Position numbers and translations under genes: made by a program. From Streptomyces sp. NBC_00654 (GTDB lineage Bacteria > Actinomycetota > Actinomycetes > Streptomycetales > Streptomycetaceae), in assembly GCF_026341775.1 (NCBI RefSeq), contig NZ_JAPEOB010000002.1, positions 620,001 to 684,000 on the forward strand: a stretch of DNA of 64,000 nucleotides. The letters run 5' to 3'. Below, piece after piece: positions 1 through 8,198 of this stretch (its first letter is position 1; each line of letters begins with the position of its first letter). The notes under the pieces are model-generated. The model was not told where the DNA came from, searched no databases, and saw only the letters and a list, made by a program, of their open reading frames with translations.

Positions 1-2
1 TG

Positions 3-893
3 CCGCTGCCCGAGCGCGAGCGCCTGACCGCAGTTCTCGACGCTCAGACGCGCAGCCGCCTTCCGGAGCCGGAGCACCTCCTGATCGACCCCGGCATGCT
101 CGATGTCGCACTCCCGCTCAGCGGCCGGGCGACGGCCTCCGGTCTCGGCGTGCTGCCACGCGGTTCCCTCTCCCCCGTCGACGGTGAGCTGCTGCGCTTC
201 TTCGTCCACTGGAAACAGACGGAGCACAGAACCGACTACGACCTGTCGGCGCTGATGCTGGACGCCTCGTACGCGACCGTCTCCTGGTTGTCGTACACCG
301 CTCTCTCGGACGTCGGGGGCGTGCATTCCGGCGACATCACCGACGCGCCCGACGGCGCCTCGGAGTTCATCGATCTGCGCCTGGACGCCGTGCGCGGCAC
401 ATTCATCGTTCCGCAGGTCAACATCTTCGCGGGGGAAGGCTTCGAAGAGGTCGAGGAGTCGTTCTTCGGCTTCATGCTGCGCGACGCCGAGCAGCGGGGC
501 CGTCCCTTCGAGCCGCGTACCGTGCGCATGAAGTCGGAACTGCGTGGTCCGGGCCGGGTCGCGCTGCCCCTGGTGTTCCTGCGCGGGAGCGACGGCCGGT
601 GGTACGCCAAGTGGCTCCACCTGTATCTCCGGGGCGCTCCGCACGCCAACCGCGTCGAGGGGAACCGGGTGTCCGTCGCGACGCTGGTGCGGGGCATCGT
701 CGAGCGCGATCACCTCACCGTCCGGTATCTCACCGGCCTGATGGCCGGTCGCGCGACGGCCGTCACGCGCTGGGACGGCGTTTCGGTCCCGGCCGGCCCC
801 GTGACCTACATCGGTCGGGAACGCCCGGACGGGCTGCACCCGGATTCACTGGTCATCACCCCGGAAAACCTGCGTGCCCTGATCCCCGGCTGA
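3..893 (+). CDS. TerD-domain protein, C-terminal part (SCO0854/MXAN_6230-like), truncated by window edge
   Basis: The reading frame is open to the left edge, so only the last 296 codons are visible and the true start lies outside. The fragment resembles the C-terminal TerD-like domain of the SCO0854/MXAN_6230 family, whose full-length members carry an N-terminal RING-like domain. Visible features include 'FFVHWKQ', 'SYATVSWLSY', 'FIDLRLDAV' and the 'KWLHLYLRG' segment, which fit a beta-rich TerD fold. TerD domains bind calcium and belong to tellurite/stress-response systems, but the binding residues were not checked. A strong hairpin at 987-1014 follows the stop. Family assignment is from memory; the RING half cannot be checked here. 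Confidence 0.75.
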   Translation, partial: PLPERERLTAVLDAQTRSRLPEPEHLLIDPGMLDVALPLSGRATASGLGVLPRGSLSPVDGELLRFFVHWKQTEHRTDYDLSALMLDASYATVSWLSYTALSDVGGVHSGDITDAPDGASEFIDLRLDAVRGTFIVPQVNIFAGEGFEEVEESFFGFMLRDAEQRGRPFEPRTVRMKSELRGPGRVALPLVFLRGSDGRWYAKWLHLYLRGAPHANRVEGNRVSVATLVRGIVERDHLTVRYLTGLMAGRATAVTRWDGVSVPAGPVTYIGRERPDGLHPDSLVITPENLRALIPG

Positions 894-986
894 CTGCTAA
901 CGTGTGCCCCGGCGAGGCCATGGACGGACTTCCTTCTCACTCCTCTCACAGATCCAGTCCCTCCGCTTTCCTTGCCCTCGACATCA

Positions 987-1014
987 TGCCGGGGTGCCGA
1001 ACGGCACCCCGGCA
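987..1014. terminator. Bidirectional hairpin terminator between convergent genes
   Basis: A perfect 12-bp stem (TGCCGGGGTGCC / GGCACCCCGGCA) with a GAAC loop lies between the convergent ends of the TerD gene (893) and the M1 peptidase gene (1095). There is no T-run, as is usual in Streptomyces terminators. Confidence 0.75.
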
Positions 1015-1094
1015 TCGTCGTCTTCGTCACCGGGACGGGCGGCCGGGCATTCCCCCGGCCGTTCCCCGCCTCCGGGAAGGGCCGCCGTTCCCGG

Positions 1095-2543
1095 CTACCG
1101 GTCCCCTGCCGCCGCGACGGCGCCGAGGCTCGTGGGGTACAGGTATTTCCGCTCCGGAATGACGGTGCCGTGCACCCAGGCGTCGAAGAACCCGGTGAGG
1201 TCCCGCTGCGGCGAGACCTTCTTCGCGAGCGCCTCGAACTGCGGCCAGGAGGCGTTCCCGTAACGGTGTTCCTTCTGCCATCTCCTGAGGGTCCCGAAGA
1301 AGGCCGCGTCCCCGACGGTCCGCCGCAGGGCGTGCAGCATCAGCGGCCCCTTGTCGTACAACGCCGGGTCCAGTTCCTTGCCCTGGCCCGGGTCGTAGAG
1401 CTTCACGTTCCAGAACCCGGGGTTCTCCCTGTTCTCCTCCACCGTGTCGGCGTAGAAGCCGGTGTCGAGGTCGGCACCGCCCTTCTCCTCCCACAGCTGG
1501 TTCGTGTACTGGGCGAAGCACTCGGCGAGGCAGCCGTCGCGCCAGTCCGAGAACGAGACGCTGTTGCCGAACCACTGGTGGGCGTACTCGTGGACCATCG
1601 AGGCGTCGAACATCATGCCCTCGTACGTCGGACGGCTCTGGGTCTCCAGTGCGAGGGGGCCACTGCCGTCGTCGATCGGCCGGCCGGTGACGATGCCGCC
1701 GGCCGAGGAGAAGGGATACGGGCCGAACTTCGAGGACAGGAAGCCGATGATCTCCGGGAGCAGTGCCTCGGCGTCGGGATCGATCACGGCACCGGGGCCG
1801 TACGCGTTGATCACCGGGGTGCCGTCGGCCAGTTTCGAGGTGTTGACGGTGAACTTGCCGATGGCGATGGTGCTGACGTAGGTGGCGAGCGGCTTGTCCT
1901 CGTACCAGCGGAAGGTCTTGGTGCCGTCGGCGGATGAGGTGGCCGGGCCGGGGCGGCCGTTGCCGATCACGGTCCAGGTATCGGGGACCGTCGCGGTGAG
2001 CCGGAAGGTGGCCTTGTCGGACGGATGGTCGTTGGCGGGGTACCAGGCGGTGGCGGAGTGCGGTTCGCCGGTCACGTTCGCCCCGCCGTCGGCGAATCTG
2101 TGCCAGCTCCTGCCGACGGGCTTGCCGGAGTAGCGGACGCGTACGGCGAAGTGTTGCCCCTTGGCGATCCGGCGGGCCGGGGTGATGACCAGTTCGTGCG
2201 CCCCGCTGCGGGTGAAGCTCTTGGCGGGGCTGCCGTCGACGGTGACCGATCCGACCTCGAAGCCCTCCAGGTCCAGGTTGAGGCGGTCGAGGCCGCCGGT
2301 GGCCGTGGCGCTCACGGTGGTGTCGCCGGTGAGGCGGTCGGGGCGGGCCGGGTCGTAGGCCACGCGGACGTCGTAGTGGGAGACGTCGTACCCGGGGTTC
2401 CCGTCGTCGGGGAAGTACGGGTCCCCGATGCCGGTCCCGGCGCCGACGGCGGTGGCCGCGGAGGGCACGGCGGTCAGCAGTACGCTGCCCGCCAGGATGC
2501 CCACCAGCGCGGGATAGCGGTGCCGTCTCGTTGTGCTGTGCAT
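1095..2543 (-). CDS. Secreted M1-family zinc metallopeptidase (aminopeptidase N-like)
   Basis: The 482-aa protein starts with a Sec-type signal peptide (basic n-region, hydrophobic residues about 11-33). A beta-sandwich N-terminal domain follows, then a gluzincin catalytic domain with HEYAH at residues 318-322 and the third zinc ligand Glu341 in 'LAECFAQY'. This spacing is typical of M1 peptidases, which remove N-terminal residues from peptides. The usual GAMEN exopeptidase motif is degenerate here ('GPLALET', about 295-301). At 482 aa it is a short M1 protein lacking the large C-terminal helical domain, as in other secreted actinobacterial M1 enzymes. The M28 gene upstream on the same strand (37 bp away) suggests a joint role in extracellular peptide use. 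Confidence 0.9.
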   Translation of the reverse strand: MHSTTRRHRYPALVGILAGSVLLTAVPSAATAVGAGTGIGDPYFPDDGNPGYDVSHYDVRVAYDPARPDRLTGDTTVSATATGGLDRLNLDLEGFEVGSVTVDGSPAKSFTRSGAHELVITPARRIAKGQHFAVRVRYSGKPVGRSWHRFADGGANVTGEPHSATAWYPANDHPSDKATFRLTATVPDTWTVIGNGRPGPATSSADGTKTFRWYEDKPLATYVSTIAIGKFTVNTSKLADGTPVINAYGPGAVIDPDAEALLPEIIGFLSSKFGPYPFSSAGGIVTGRPIDDGSGPLALETQSRPTYEGMMFDASMVHEYAHQWFGNSVSFSDWRDGCLAECFAQYTNQLWEEKGGADLDTGFYADTVEENRENPGFWNVKLYDPGQGKELDPALYDKGPLMLHALRRTVGDAAFFGTLRRWQKEHRYGNASWPQFEALAKKVSPQRDLTGFFDAWVHGTVIPERKYLYPTSLGAVAAAGDR

Positions 2544-2580
2544 AGGTCCTGTTCCCAGCCGTGGTGGCGGTGGTCGGTGA

Positions 2581-3468
2581 TCAGTGGGTGACGAGCTGCC
2601 AGGTCACACCGAGGACGGCGTTGGCGCTGAGGGTCTGGACTCCGGGGTCCACGTTGCCGATACGGTCGCACGCGTCGTGGTAGCAGTCGCCGAGGCCGGT
2701 GCTGAAGCCGGAGACCGGGATTCCGGCGTCGCCGAAGGACTCGTGGTCCGAACCTCCGATACCGACGTCGAACGTGGGCAGCCCCTCGGCCGCGAAGTAC
2801 GCCTCGAACGCCTCCGTGGCCCTGGGCTCGTCATGGACGACAAGCCACTGCCGCACGCTCCTGGTGCCGGTCATGTCGAAGTTGAGATAGACGTCGATCT
2901 CCTTTCGCTCGGCGGCGGAGAGCTTGCCCACATAGTCCTTGGAGCCGATCAGGCCCTGTTCCTCCGCACCCCACCAGGCGAACCGCAGGTGACGCTCGGG
3001 CGCGACGCCCGCCCGCGACATGGCGACGGCGGTGGCGAGCACGGCGGCCGAGCCGGAGCCGTTGTCGTTCATTCCGGGCCCCGCCTCGACGCTGTCGAGA
3101 TGGGCGCCGACGAGAACGACGTGGTCCGGGTCGCCGCCCGGCCAGTCCGCGATGAGGTTGTACCCGGGGGCGCCGTTGTGCGTGAACGGCCGCAGACTCG
3201 TACGGAAGCCCGCCCTGTCCAGCACACCCTTCACATACGTCAGCGACTGCTGGAATCCCCTGGTGCCGTGGGCGCGGTTGCCGCCGGTACGGTCCGCGAC
3301 GGCCTGGAGGGCCCGCAGGTGCGGCATGACCTGTTCCGTGGTGACCACGGGGGCGTGCGGCGACTTCTGCTCCGGGGGTGGGGACGCGGCTGCGGCGGGG
3401 GCGGCGGCCAGGGCCGCACACAGGCCGAGCACCACGCCCGTGCGCCGGATCCGGCGGGATATGTCCAT
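2581..3468 (-). CDS. Secreted M28-family zinc aminopeptidase
   Basis: The 295-aa protein has a signal peptide (residues 1-28, ending in an Ala-rich stretch). The M28 metal-binding set is visible: His123 and Asp125 in 'GAHLDS', Asp135 in 'MNDNGSGS', Glu169/170 in 'WGAEEQG', Asp198 in 'NFDMTG' and His242 in 'GSDHESF'. These are the ligands and catalytic base of the co-catalytic di-zinc centre of secreted Streptomyces aminopeptidases. It probably removes N-terminal residues from extracellular peptides. It lies 37 bp upstream of the M1 peptidase on the same strand and the two may be cotranscribed. No C-terminal P-domain or extra module is present. Confidence 0.92.
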   Translation of the reverse strand: MDISRRIRRTGVVLGLCAALAAAPAAAASPPPEQKSPHAPVVTTEQVMPHLRALQAVADRTGGNRAHGTRGFQQSLTYVKGVLDRAGFRTSLRPFTHNGAPGYNLIADWPGGDPDHVVLVGAHLDSVEAGPGMNDNGSGSAAVLATAVAMSRAGVAPERHLRFAWWGAEEQGLIGSKDYVGKLSAAERKEIDVYLNFDMTGTRSVRQWLVVHDEPRATEAFEAYFAAEGLPTFDVGIGGSDHESFGDAGIPVSGFSTGLGDCYHDACDRIGNVDPGVQTLSANAVLGVTWQLVTH

Positions 3469-3817
3469 GCGGGACTCTCTCCTTGAGGGCAGGGGCGGAA
3501 CGTCCGGCGTGGAGCCGGAGAACGAGAGTCGCCGGTGGGTGTCAGGAAACTGTCAGAAACCTGTGTCCGCCCGGTAGTTCGTCGCGCACGGGCGGCACAT
3601 GCGCGCCGGTACCGCCCCGTCCGGGCGCGGCCCGCCCGTGGTGGACCTTGCGTACCCTGATACGCGTCGAGGCCGCACGGGCTGCTCCGCGCGGCGGCGA
3701 CCGTCGCGGGCGTGGTCCTGCTGTGACGCCCGGCCCGCAACGGGCCGGGGACTTGACGCGGCAGTGCGTCGTGCGGACAGGGGCGCCCCGGCGAAGGCGG
3801 CTTCTCCGCACCACGAG
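3469..3817. other. Intergenic gap, no gene seen
   Basis: These 349 bases separate the M28 gene from the methyltransferase gene, both on the minus strand. Open frames here have no convincing start or codon bias. The stretch presumably holds the promoter of the M28 gene; I see no clear motif or hairpin. Confidence 0.5.
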
Positions 3818-4558
3818 CTACCCGTGTGGGAGCCGGTAGACGGAGACATGTGAGCGCGAATCGGCGGTGAACTCGCCTCCCCGCCAGTCGGCGTGCCGGG
3901 ATTCCAGCTCGAAGCCCGCCAACTCGGCCATGAGGTCCAGCTCTGCGGGCCAGATGTAGCGGTGCGGGCTGCGGAACACCTGCGACGTCCCGTCGTCGTC
4001 GAACCGGAAGTGGTGGGAGACGACTTGCTGGCGCAGCACGTCGTAGGTGTCCAGACCGATGTAGCCGGTCTCGGACTGCCAGACCACGGCCTGTTGTCCC
4101 GGCGGGAGCTTCCTCAGTTCCGGGACCCACAGCTCGATCACGAACCGTCCGCCCGGTGCGAGGTGGCGGGCGGCATTGCGGAAGCAGGCGACCTGTTCCG
4201 CCTGGGTGAGCAGGTTGGAGATGGTGTTGTAGACGAGAAAGACCAGCTGGAATGTGCCGGGGGCTCCGGCGGTCGCCATGTCTCCCACGACGACCGGGAT
4301 CGTCGCGGCATCCGCCTTCGTCCGCAGCCGGTCGATCATCGGCTGTGACAGCTCGATGCCGGTGACCGGCACTCCGCGCCGTACGAGCGGGACGGCCACA
4401 CGGCCGGTTCCGATGGCGAACTCCAGCACCCGCCCGCCATCGGCGAGTTCGGCGAGACGGTCGAGCACCGGGTCCAGGGTCTCCGGCGCGAACATTCCGG
4501 TGCCGGGCGTGTCATAGCTCCGGGCGGCTTCGGTGTTCCAGATCTGGTTCTGTCGCAT
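3818..4558 (-). CDS. Class I SAM-dependent methyltransferase
   Basis: The 246-aa protein begins at 'MRQNQIWNTEAARSYDTPG'. The frame is open further upstream, but the extension is Ser/Pro/Arg-rich and overlaps the neighbouring gene. Motif I is 'VLEFAIGTGRVAVPL', followed by 'VTGIELSQPMID' (acidic ribose-binding residue) and 'FQLVFLVYNTISNL'. These mark a Rossmann-fold methyltransferase of the Methyltransf_25/11 type. The second half ('LAPGGRFVIELWVPEL') fits the beta5-beta6 region. The acceptor substrate cannot be read from the sequence, and neighbours give no pathway. Confidence 0.85.
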   Translation of the reverse strand: MRQNQIWNTEAARSYDTPGTGMFAPETLDPVLDRLAELADGGRVLEFAIGTGRVAVPLVRRGVPVTGIELSQPMIDRLRTKADAATIPVVVGDMATAGAPGTFQLVFLVYNTISNLLTQAEQVACFRNAARHLAPGGRFVIELWVPELRKLPPGQQAVVWQSETGYIGLDTYDVLRQQVVSHHFRFDDDGTSQVFRSPHRYIWPAELDLMAELAGFELESRHADWRGGEFTADSRSHVSVYRLPHG

Positions 4559-4631
4559 GCCGCCAAGAATTCCTCGGGCGAGCGGCGATGTCGACGGATT
4601 TCCGGCCCCCGCGCGCCCGAGTGACCGGCCC

Positions 4632-5459
4632 TCAGCGCGGCTTGATGGTGGCGAGCTGTACGAAGAGGAGGACCAGTTTGTAGGCATCGGCGAAGTCGGC
4701 GGCGGTGAAGGTGACCGTCCGGCTGCCCTCGGCGCGGGAGACTCCCGGTACGAGTGTCGCCAGGTCGGCCGTGGACGGGTTGTGGAGATCGATCTCGACA
4801 TCGAGCGGCCCGGCGATGGTCAGCGGCGGGACCGGCACGGTCCGCCTCACCGCTTCGGCGGCCGCCTCGCGCAGGCGCTCCCGGGCCACCTCGGGGTGCA
4901 GGGTGACAGCGGCGGCCTGGCCGAGTGCCTGCTTGACCGGAACGGTGGCCGCGGCGGGGACCAGGGCGAGGAGTTCGGCGCAGGCCGCGTCGTCGCCGCT
5001 GAGCAGTACGACCGGCACGCCCAGGTGCCCTGCCATGGCCGTGTTGAGACCGATCTCCCCCAGGGAACGTCCGGCCACGCGCACATCGAGGATGTCGTCG
5101 CTCATGGAGTGCGACAGCACGCCGGGCCCGCCGCCGGCACGGGCGTGATAGCCGATCAGGAACACGGCGTCGGTGTCCTCGTCCAGCCCCCCGAGCATGC
5201 CGAACGGGCGCGGCTTCCCGCGTACCAGCCGTACCCGTCGGTCCAGTTCCTCCGGCAGCAGACTGCGGTACGTGCCATGGGCGTCGGCGACCAGAACCTC
5301 GGCGGACGGTTCGGCGTCCAGGACTCCGGCGACCACGGCGTTCGCTTCGGCCGTCATCAGTGCCCGGCCTCGTTCGAAGTCGTAGCGGTCCGGGTTCGTC
5401 TCGGTGGGATGCACGATCCCCGAAACGCCTTCGATATCGACCGAGATAAGGATCTTCAT
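4632..5459 (-). CDS. M55-family D-aminopeptidase (DppA-like)
   Basis: The 275-aa protein starts with the family signature 'MKILISVDIEGVSG' (Asp8 and Glu10 are zinc ligands in DppA). It continues with 'VADAHGTYRS' (Asp59, His61) and 'GYHARAGG' (His105). DppA enzymes hydrolyse D-Ala-containing dipeptides and often sit beside dipeptide transport genes. Here a peptide-binding lipoprotein gene lies about 1.5 kb away on the same strand, with the cold-shock-like gene between them on the other strand. Length matches the family (about 270 aa). It is probably cytoplasmic, as no signal peptide is visible. Confidence 0.9.
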   Translation of the reverse strand: MKILISVDIEGVSGIVHPTETNPDRYDFERGRALMTAEANAVVAGVLDAEPSAEVLVADAHGTYRSLLPEELDRRVRLVRGKPRPFGMLGGLDEDTDAVFLIGYHARAGGGPGVLSHSMSDDILDVRVAGRSLGEIGLNTAMAGHLGVPVVLLSGDDAACAELLALVPAAATVPVKQALGQAAAVTLHPEVARERLREAAAEAVRRTVPVPPLTIAGPLDVEIDLHNPSTADLATLVPGVSRAEGSRTVTFTAADFADAYKLVLLFVQLATIKPR

Positions 5460-5763
5460 ACCTCCGGGACCCTACGCGACGGGCCGACGGGGCGCGCCCG
5501 GATCGGCGGATCAGCGGCGCCATCCCTCCGGGCGGCCGGAGGGGCGCGGCCCCACGCATTTCCGCGAGCCCAGTTGTGACCCCGCACGCCCCTTCCCACC
5601 CCTGTGCAACACGCGTGCCCATGAAGGGTTCGGGAAGGTAGCCGAGCATGGGATTTCGCACGGTTTTCGCCCACCTCTGCGGTTCCGTTCCGCGGCTTCG
5701 CCGTTCCGCCGACCGCCCGGTACCCGTTCCGCCGGGTCGGGCACGGCCGACAGGCACGCCGTC
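5460..5763. other. Intergenic region between divergent genes
   Basis: About 304 bases lie between the start of the M55 peptidase gene (minus) and the small cold-shock-like gene (plus). This region must hold both promoters. I see no coding signal or clear palindrome in it. Confidence 0.5.
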
Positions 5764-5970
5764 GTGAGCGAGCGCTGCGAGGGGATCGTTCAGTTCTACA
5801 GCTCCGCCGAGGGGTACGGATTCGTCGTCCCGCACGGCCGCAAGGAGCCGCTGTACCTCACGGCTGACGACATCGACGCCGAACGCCGGGTCCTCTCGGA
5901 GGGCCAACTGGTGTCCTTCGTCATCGAACTCGGCCAGGGCAGGTTCGTGGCCCGGAACGTCCGCCCATGA
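5764..5970 (+). CDS. Small cold-shock-domain-like protein
   Basis: This 68-aa protein starts at a GTG (VSERCEGIVQFY...). It resembles a single cold-shock domain: 'GIVQFYSSAEGYGFV' aligns with the 'GxVKWFNxxxGFGFI' RNP1 region of CspA, followed by a short loop and 'GQLVSFVIELGQGRFVARNV'. The usual 'DVFVH' RNP2 motif is replaced by 'EPLYLTADDI', so nucleic-acid binding may be altered. An upstream in-frame extension exists but has no cold-shock homology. Related small Streptomyces proteins are annotated as cold-shock domain proteins. The domain call rests on pattern only. Confidence 0.65.
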   Translation: MSERCEGIVQFYSSAEGYGFVVPHGRKEPLYLTADDIDAERRVLSEGQLVSFVIELGQGRFVARNVRP

Positions 5971-6085
5971 ATCGGGGCGGCCGAAGCCGTGGCCCCGCCG
6001 TACTCCACGCTGCGGTCCCGCCCCGCCCGCCGGGACCGCGGCCTCACAAGGATGGGCCCCGGCCGGACGTCTGCCGGCACACGCC

Positions 6086-7657
6086 CTAATAGGCGGTGCT
6101 GAGTTCCCAGAACCGGAAGACGGTGGAGGTGTCCAGGCAGTTCTGCAGGCCTCGGATGTCCTCGTGGGCGACCGCGTACTGCTTGCCCTGCCAGAGCGGC
6201 AGCATCGGCAGCTGCTGCGCCACGATGTCCTGGAGCTTCATGTACTCCTGCCGGGTGTTCGCGCGGTCGGTCATCGACGAGGTCTGAGGGATGATCTTGT
6301 CGGTGATCTCCTTGTTCTCGTAGTTGTTCGACAGGACGTTGCCCGCGCCGAAGAACGGCTGGGTGAAGTTGTCCGGGTCGGGATAGTCCGGCACCCAGCC
6401 CTTGACGTATACGCCGTACTTGCCTTCGGCGATGCCCTTCTCGTACTCGTCGAAGGGGACGGACTTCATCCTGGCGTCGAACAGTCCGCTCTGGTTCAGC
6501 TGGTCGGCGATGGTCCGCAGTTCGTCGTCGGTGGCGGGGCCGTAGCGGCTCGGGGTGGACCAGAGGGTGAGTTCCACCTTGTCCGTGATCCCCGCGTCCC
6601 GCAGCTCCTCCTTGGCCTGCTTCGGCTGCGGGCTGTCGCCGTACGTGTCGAAGAAGGACGTGCCGTGGCCGGTGATGCCGACCGGGACGACCGAGTAGAG
6701 CGGTGTCGCCGTGGACTGGTAGACCTCGCTGACCAGGGAGTAGCGGTCGATGAGATAGGCGATGGCCTTGCGCACCGCGAGCTTCCCGACCACGGGGTCG
6801 TCGACGTTGAACACCATGTGCTGGACTTCGGCACTGTTGCCCTGGACGACGTCGATCCCTTCCTTCTCCTCGGTGGACGAGGTGTCCAGAGCGGCGATCG
6901 CCTTGGCGCTGAGGCCTCGGTAGGCGATGTCGACATCGCCCTTCTCCAGGGACGACTGAAGGGCCTGCTGGTTGCCCCGGAAGAGCTGGAGCGTGACGCC
7001 GGAGTTCTTCACCTCGGCGGTTCCCCGGTACCCGGAGTAGACCGAGAAGACGGCCTTCGACTCCTCGATGGAGTCCAGCTTGTAGGGGCCGGAGCCGACC
7101 GCCTTGCCGCCCTCCAGCAGACCGTCCTTGGGGTAGATCTGACGGTCCACGATGGAACCGGCACCCGACGCGATCTTGCTGGGGAAGGTGGCGTCGGGCA
7201 CCTTGAGGCGGAAGACGACCGTCTTCTCGTCCGGGGTGTCGATCGACGCGATCGTGGAGAGCAGCGGTGCCGGACCGGCCGGGTCGTTGATCTTGATCGT
7301 CCGGTCGAAGGAGTATTTGACGTCCGCCGACGTGAGGCTGTTGTCGTTGCTGAACTTCAGCCCGTCCCGCAGGGTGCACGTATAGGTCTTGCTGCCGTCC
7401 GAGAACTTGCACTCCTTCGCGGCTTCCGGGACGGGGGTGGAACCCCCGGGCGGGAAGCTCAACAAGGACTGGAAGACATTGTTGAACAGCAGCCAGGAGC
7501 CGGGGTCGTATCCCGCAGCCGGATCCGTGGCCAGAATGTCGTCGGACATCCCGACAACTATCCTTTCCTTGTCGTCCTGGGAACCGCAACCCGCCAGTAT
7601 CAGCGCTGCCAGTACCCCGGCGATAAGGGTGATCGGCCGCCTCGTACGAACCTTCAC
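6086..7657 (-). CDS. ABC transporter peptide-binding lipoprotein (SBP family 5)
   Basis: The protein is 523 aa from a GTG start preceded by GAGG at 8 nt spacing. The n-region is basic and the lipobox is 'LILAGC', with Cys24 as the lipidated residue. The body shows SBP_bac_5 (OppA/DppA-like) features: 'YTCTLRDGLKFSNDNSLTSADV', 'GSGPYKL', 'QHMVFNV' and 'VRKAIAYLIDR'. Such proteins deliver peptides or similar solutes to an ABC importer. No permease or ATPase genes are next to it, so it is an orphan binding protein. The nearby M55 peptidase suggests peptide uptake, as an inference. Confidence 0.9.
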   Translation of the reverse strand: MKVRTRRPITLIAGVLAALILAGCGSQDDKERIVVGMSDDILATDPAAGYDPGSWLLFNNVFQSLLSFPPGGSTPVPEAAKECKFSDGSKTYTCTLRDGLKFSNDNSLTSADVKYSFDRTIKINDPAGPAPLLSTIASIDTPDEKTVVFRLKVPDATFPSKIASGAGSIVDRQIYPKDGLLEGGKAVGSGPYKLDSIEESKAVFSVYSGYRGTAEVKNSGVTLQLFRGNQQALQSSLEKGDVDIAYRGLSAKAIAALDTSSTEEKEGIDVVQGNSAEVQHMVFNVDDPVVGKLAVRKAIAYLIDRYSLVSEVYQSTATPLYSVVPVGITGHGTSFFDTYGDSPQPKQAKEELRDAGITDKVELTLWSTPSRYGPATDDELRTIADQLNQSGLFDARMKSVPFDEYEKGIAEGKYGVYVKGWVPDYPDPDNFTQPFFGAGNVLSNNYENKEITDKIIPQTSSMTDRANTRQEYMKLQDIVAQQLPMLPLWQGKQYAVAHEDIRGLQNCLDTSTVFRFWELSTAY

Positions 7658-8198
7658 AGAACGTGCCTCATACTCTCGGCCGGCCGCGTGGGGGGTGTCC
7701 CCGGACAACCGGATCAGGTCAGAAACGACGGCGAACGCCGCGCCCGTCCAGCACTGCCGACCCGACCGGGGCGGTGGTGCGGACCGGCAGACTGACCGGA
7801 CTCGGTGTTCGCCAGGAACTCCATACATGGTGATTGACCGCCAAATGCCAGCTGGTGAAAGGCAGTTGACAGATCATGATCGATCTCGTGGTGGTGATTG
7901 ACAATCTACTGGGATACCGCGATGCACGGTGGAACATCGTACGAAAAAAATCTTCGTTCGGCAGCTCTCCGAACCCGCGCGGGCCCAAACCCGCGAAAGG
8001 GTGTCCGGACATCTCGGAAATCCGACTCGTCAAGCCGGATGCTTCATGCCTCAGTACAACCTGTCGGTCTATACGAACAGATTGAGGACCTTGAGGTGAA
8101 CGCCGAACGACCGCATGCCGCAATCGAGCTGCCCCAGGGGTCCGGGTGGGACCGGGACGCCGCAATGCGTCCGCCCCGTACCGGTGGACGTCCGCCTG
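7658..8198. other. 541-bp intergenic region with local AT enrichment and an 11-bp direct repeat
   Basis: No believable gene was seen. The part from about 7830 to 8100 is clearly less GC-rich than its surroundings. TGGTGATTGAC occurs at 7828-7838 and 7892-7902 (64 bp apart), upstream of the binding-lipoprotein gene on the minus strand. It could be a regulator site pair. Short open frames here lack codon bias. Confidence 0.45.

Noticed and set aside
4336..5907. Minus-strand open frame of 523 codons
   Set aside because: Out-of-frame shadow over the M55 peptidase and methyltransferase genes; Arg/Gly-rich with no motif.
5796..7589. Minus-strand open frame of 597 codons
   Set aside because: Alternative frame of the binding-lipoprotein gene; the SBP frame has a lipobox and family motifs, this one does not.
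7866..7926. TTGACA hexamers as promoters (7866 and 7898)
   Set aside because: Neither has a matching -10 box at 16-19 bp, and no plus-strand gene follows.
7876..8085. Small plus-strand open frame (69 codons)
   Set aside because: No ribosome site, no homology and atypical codon use for the window.
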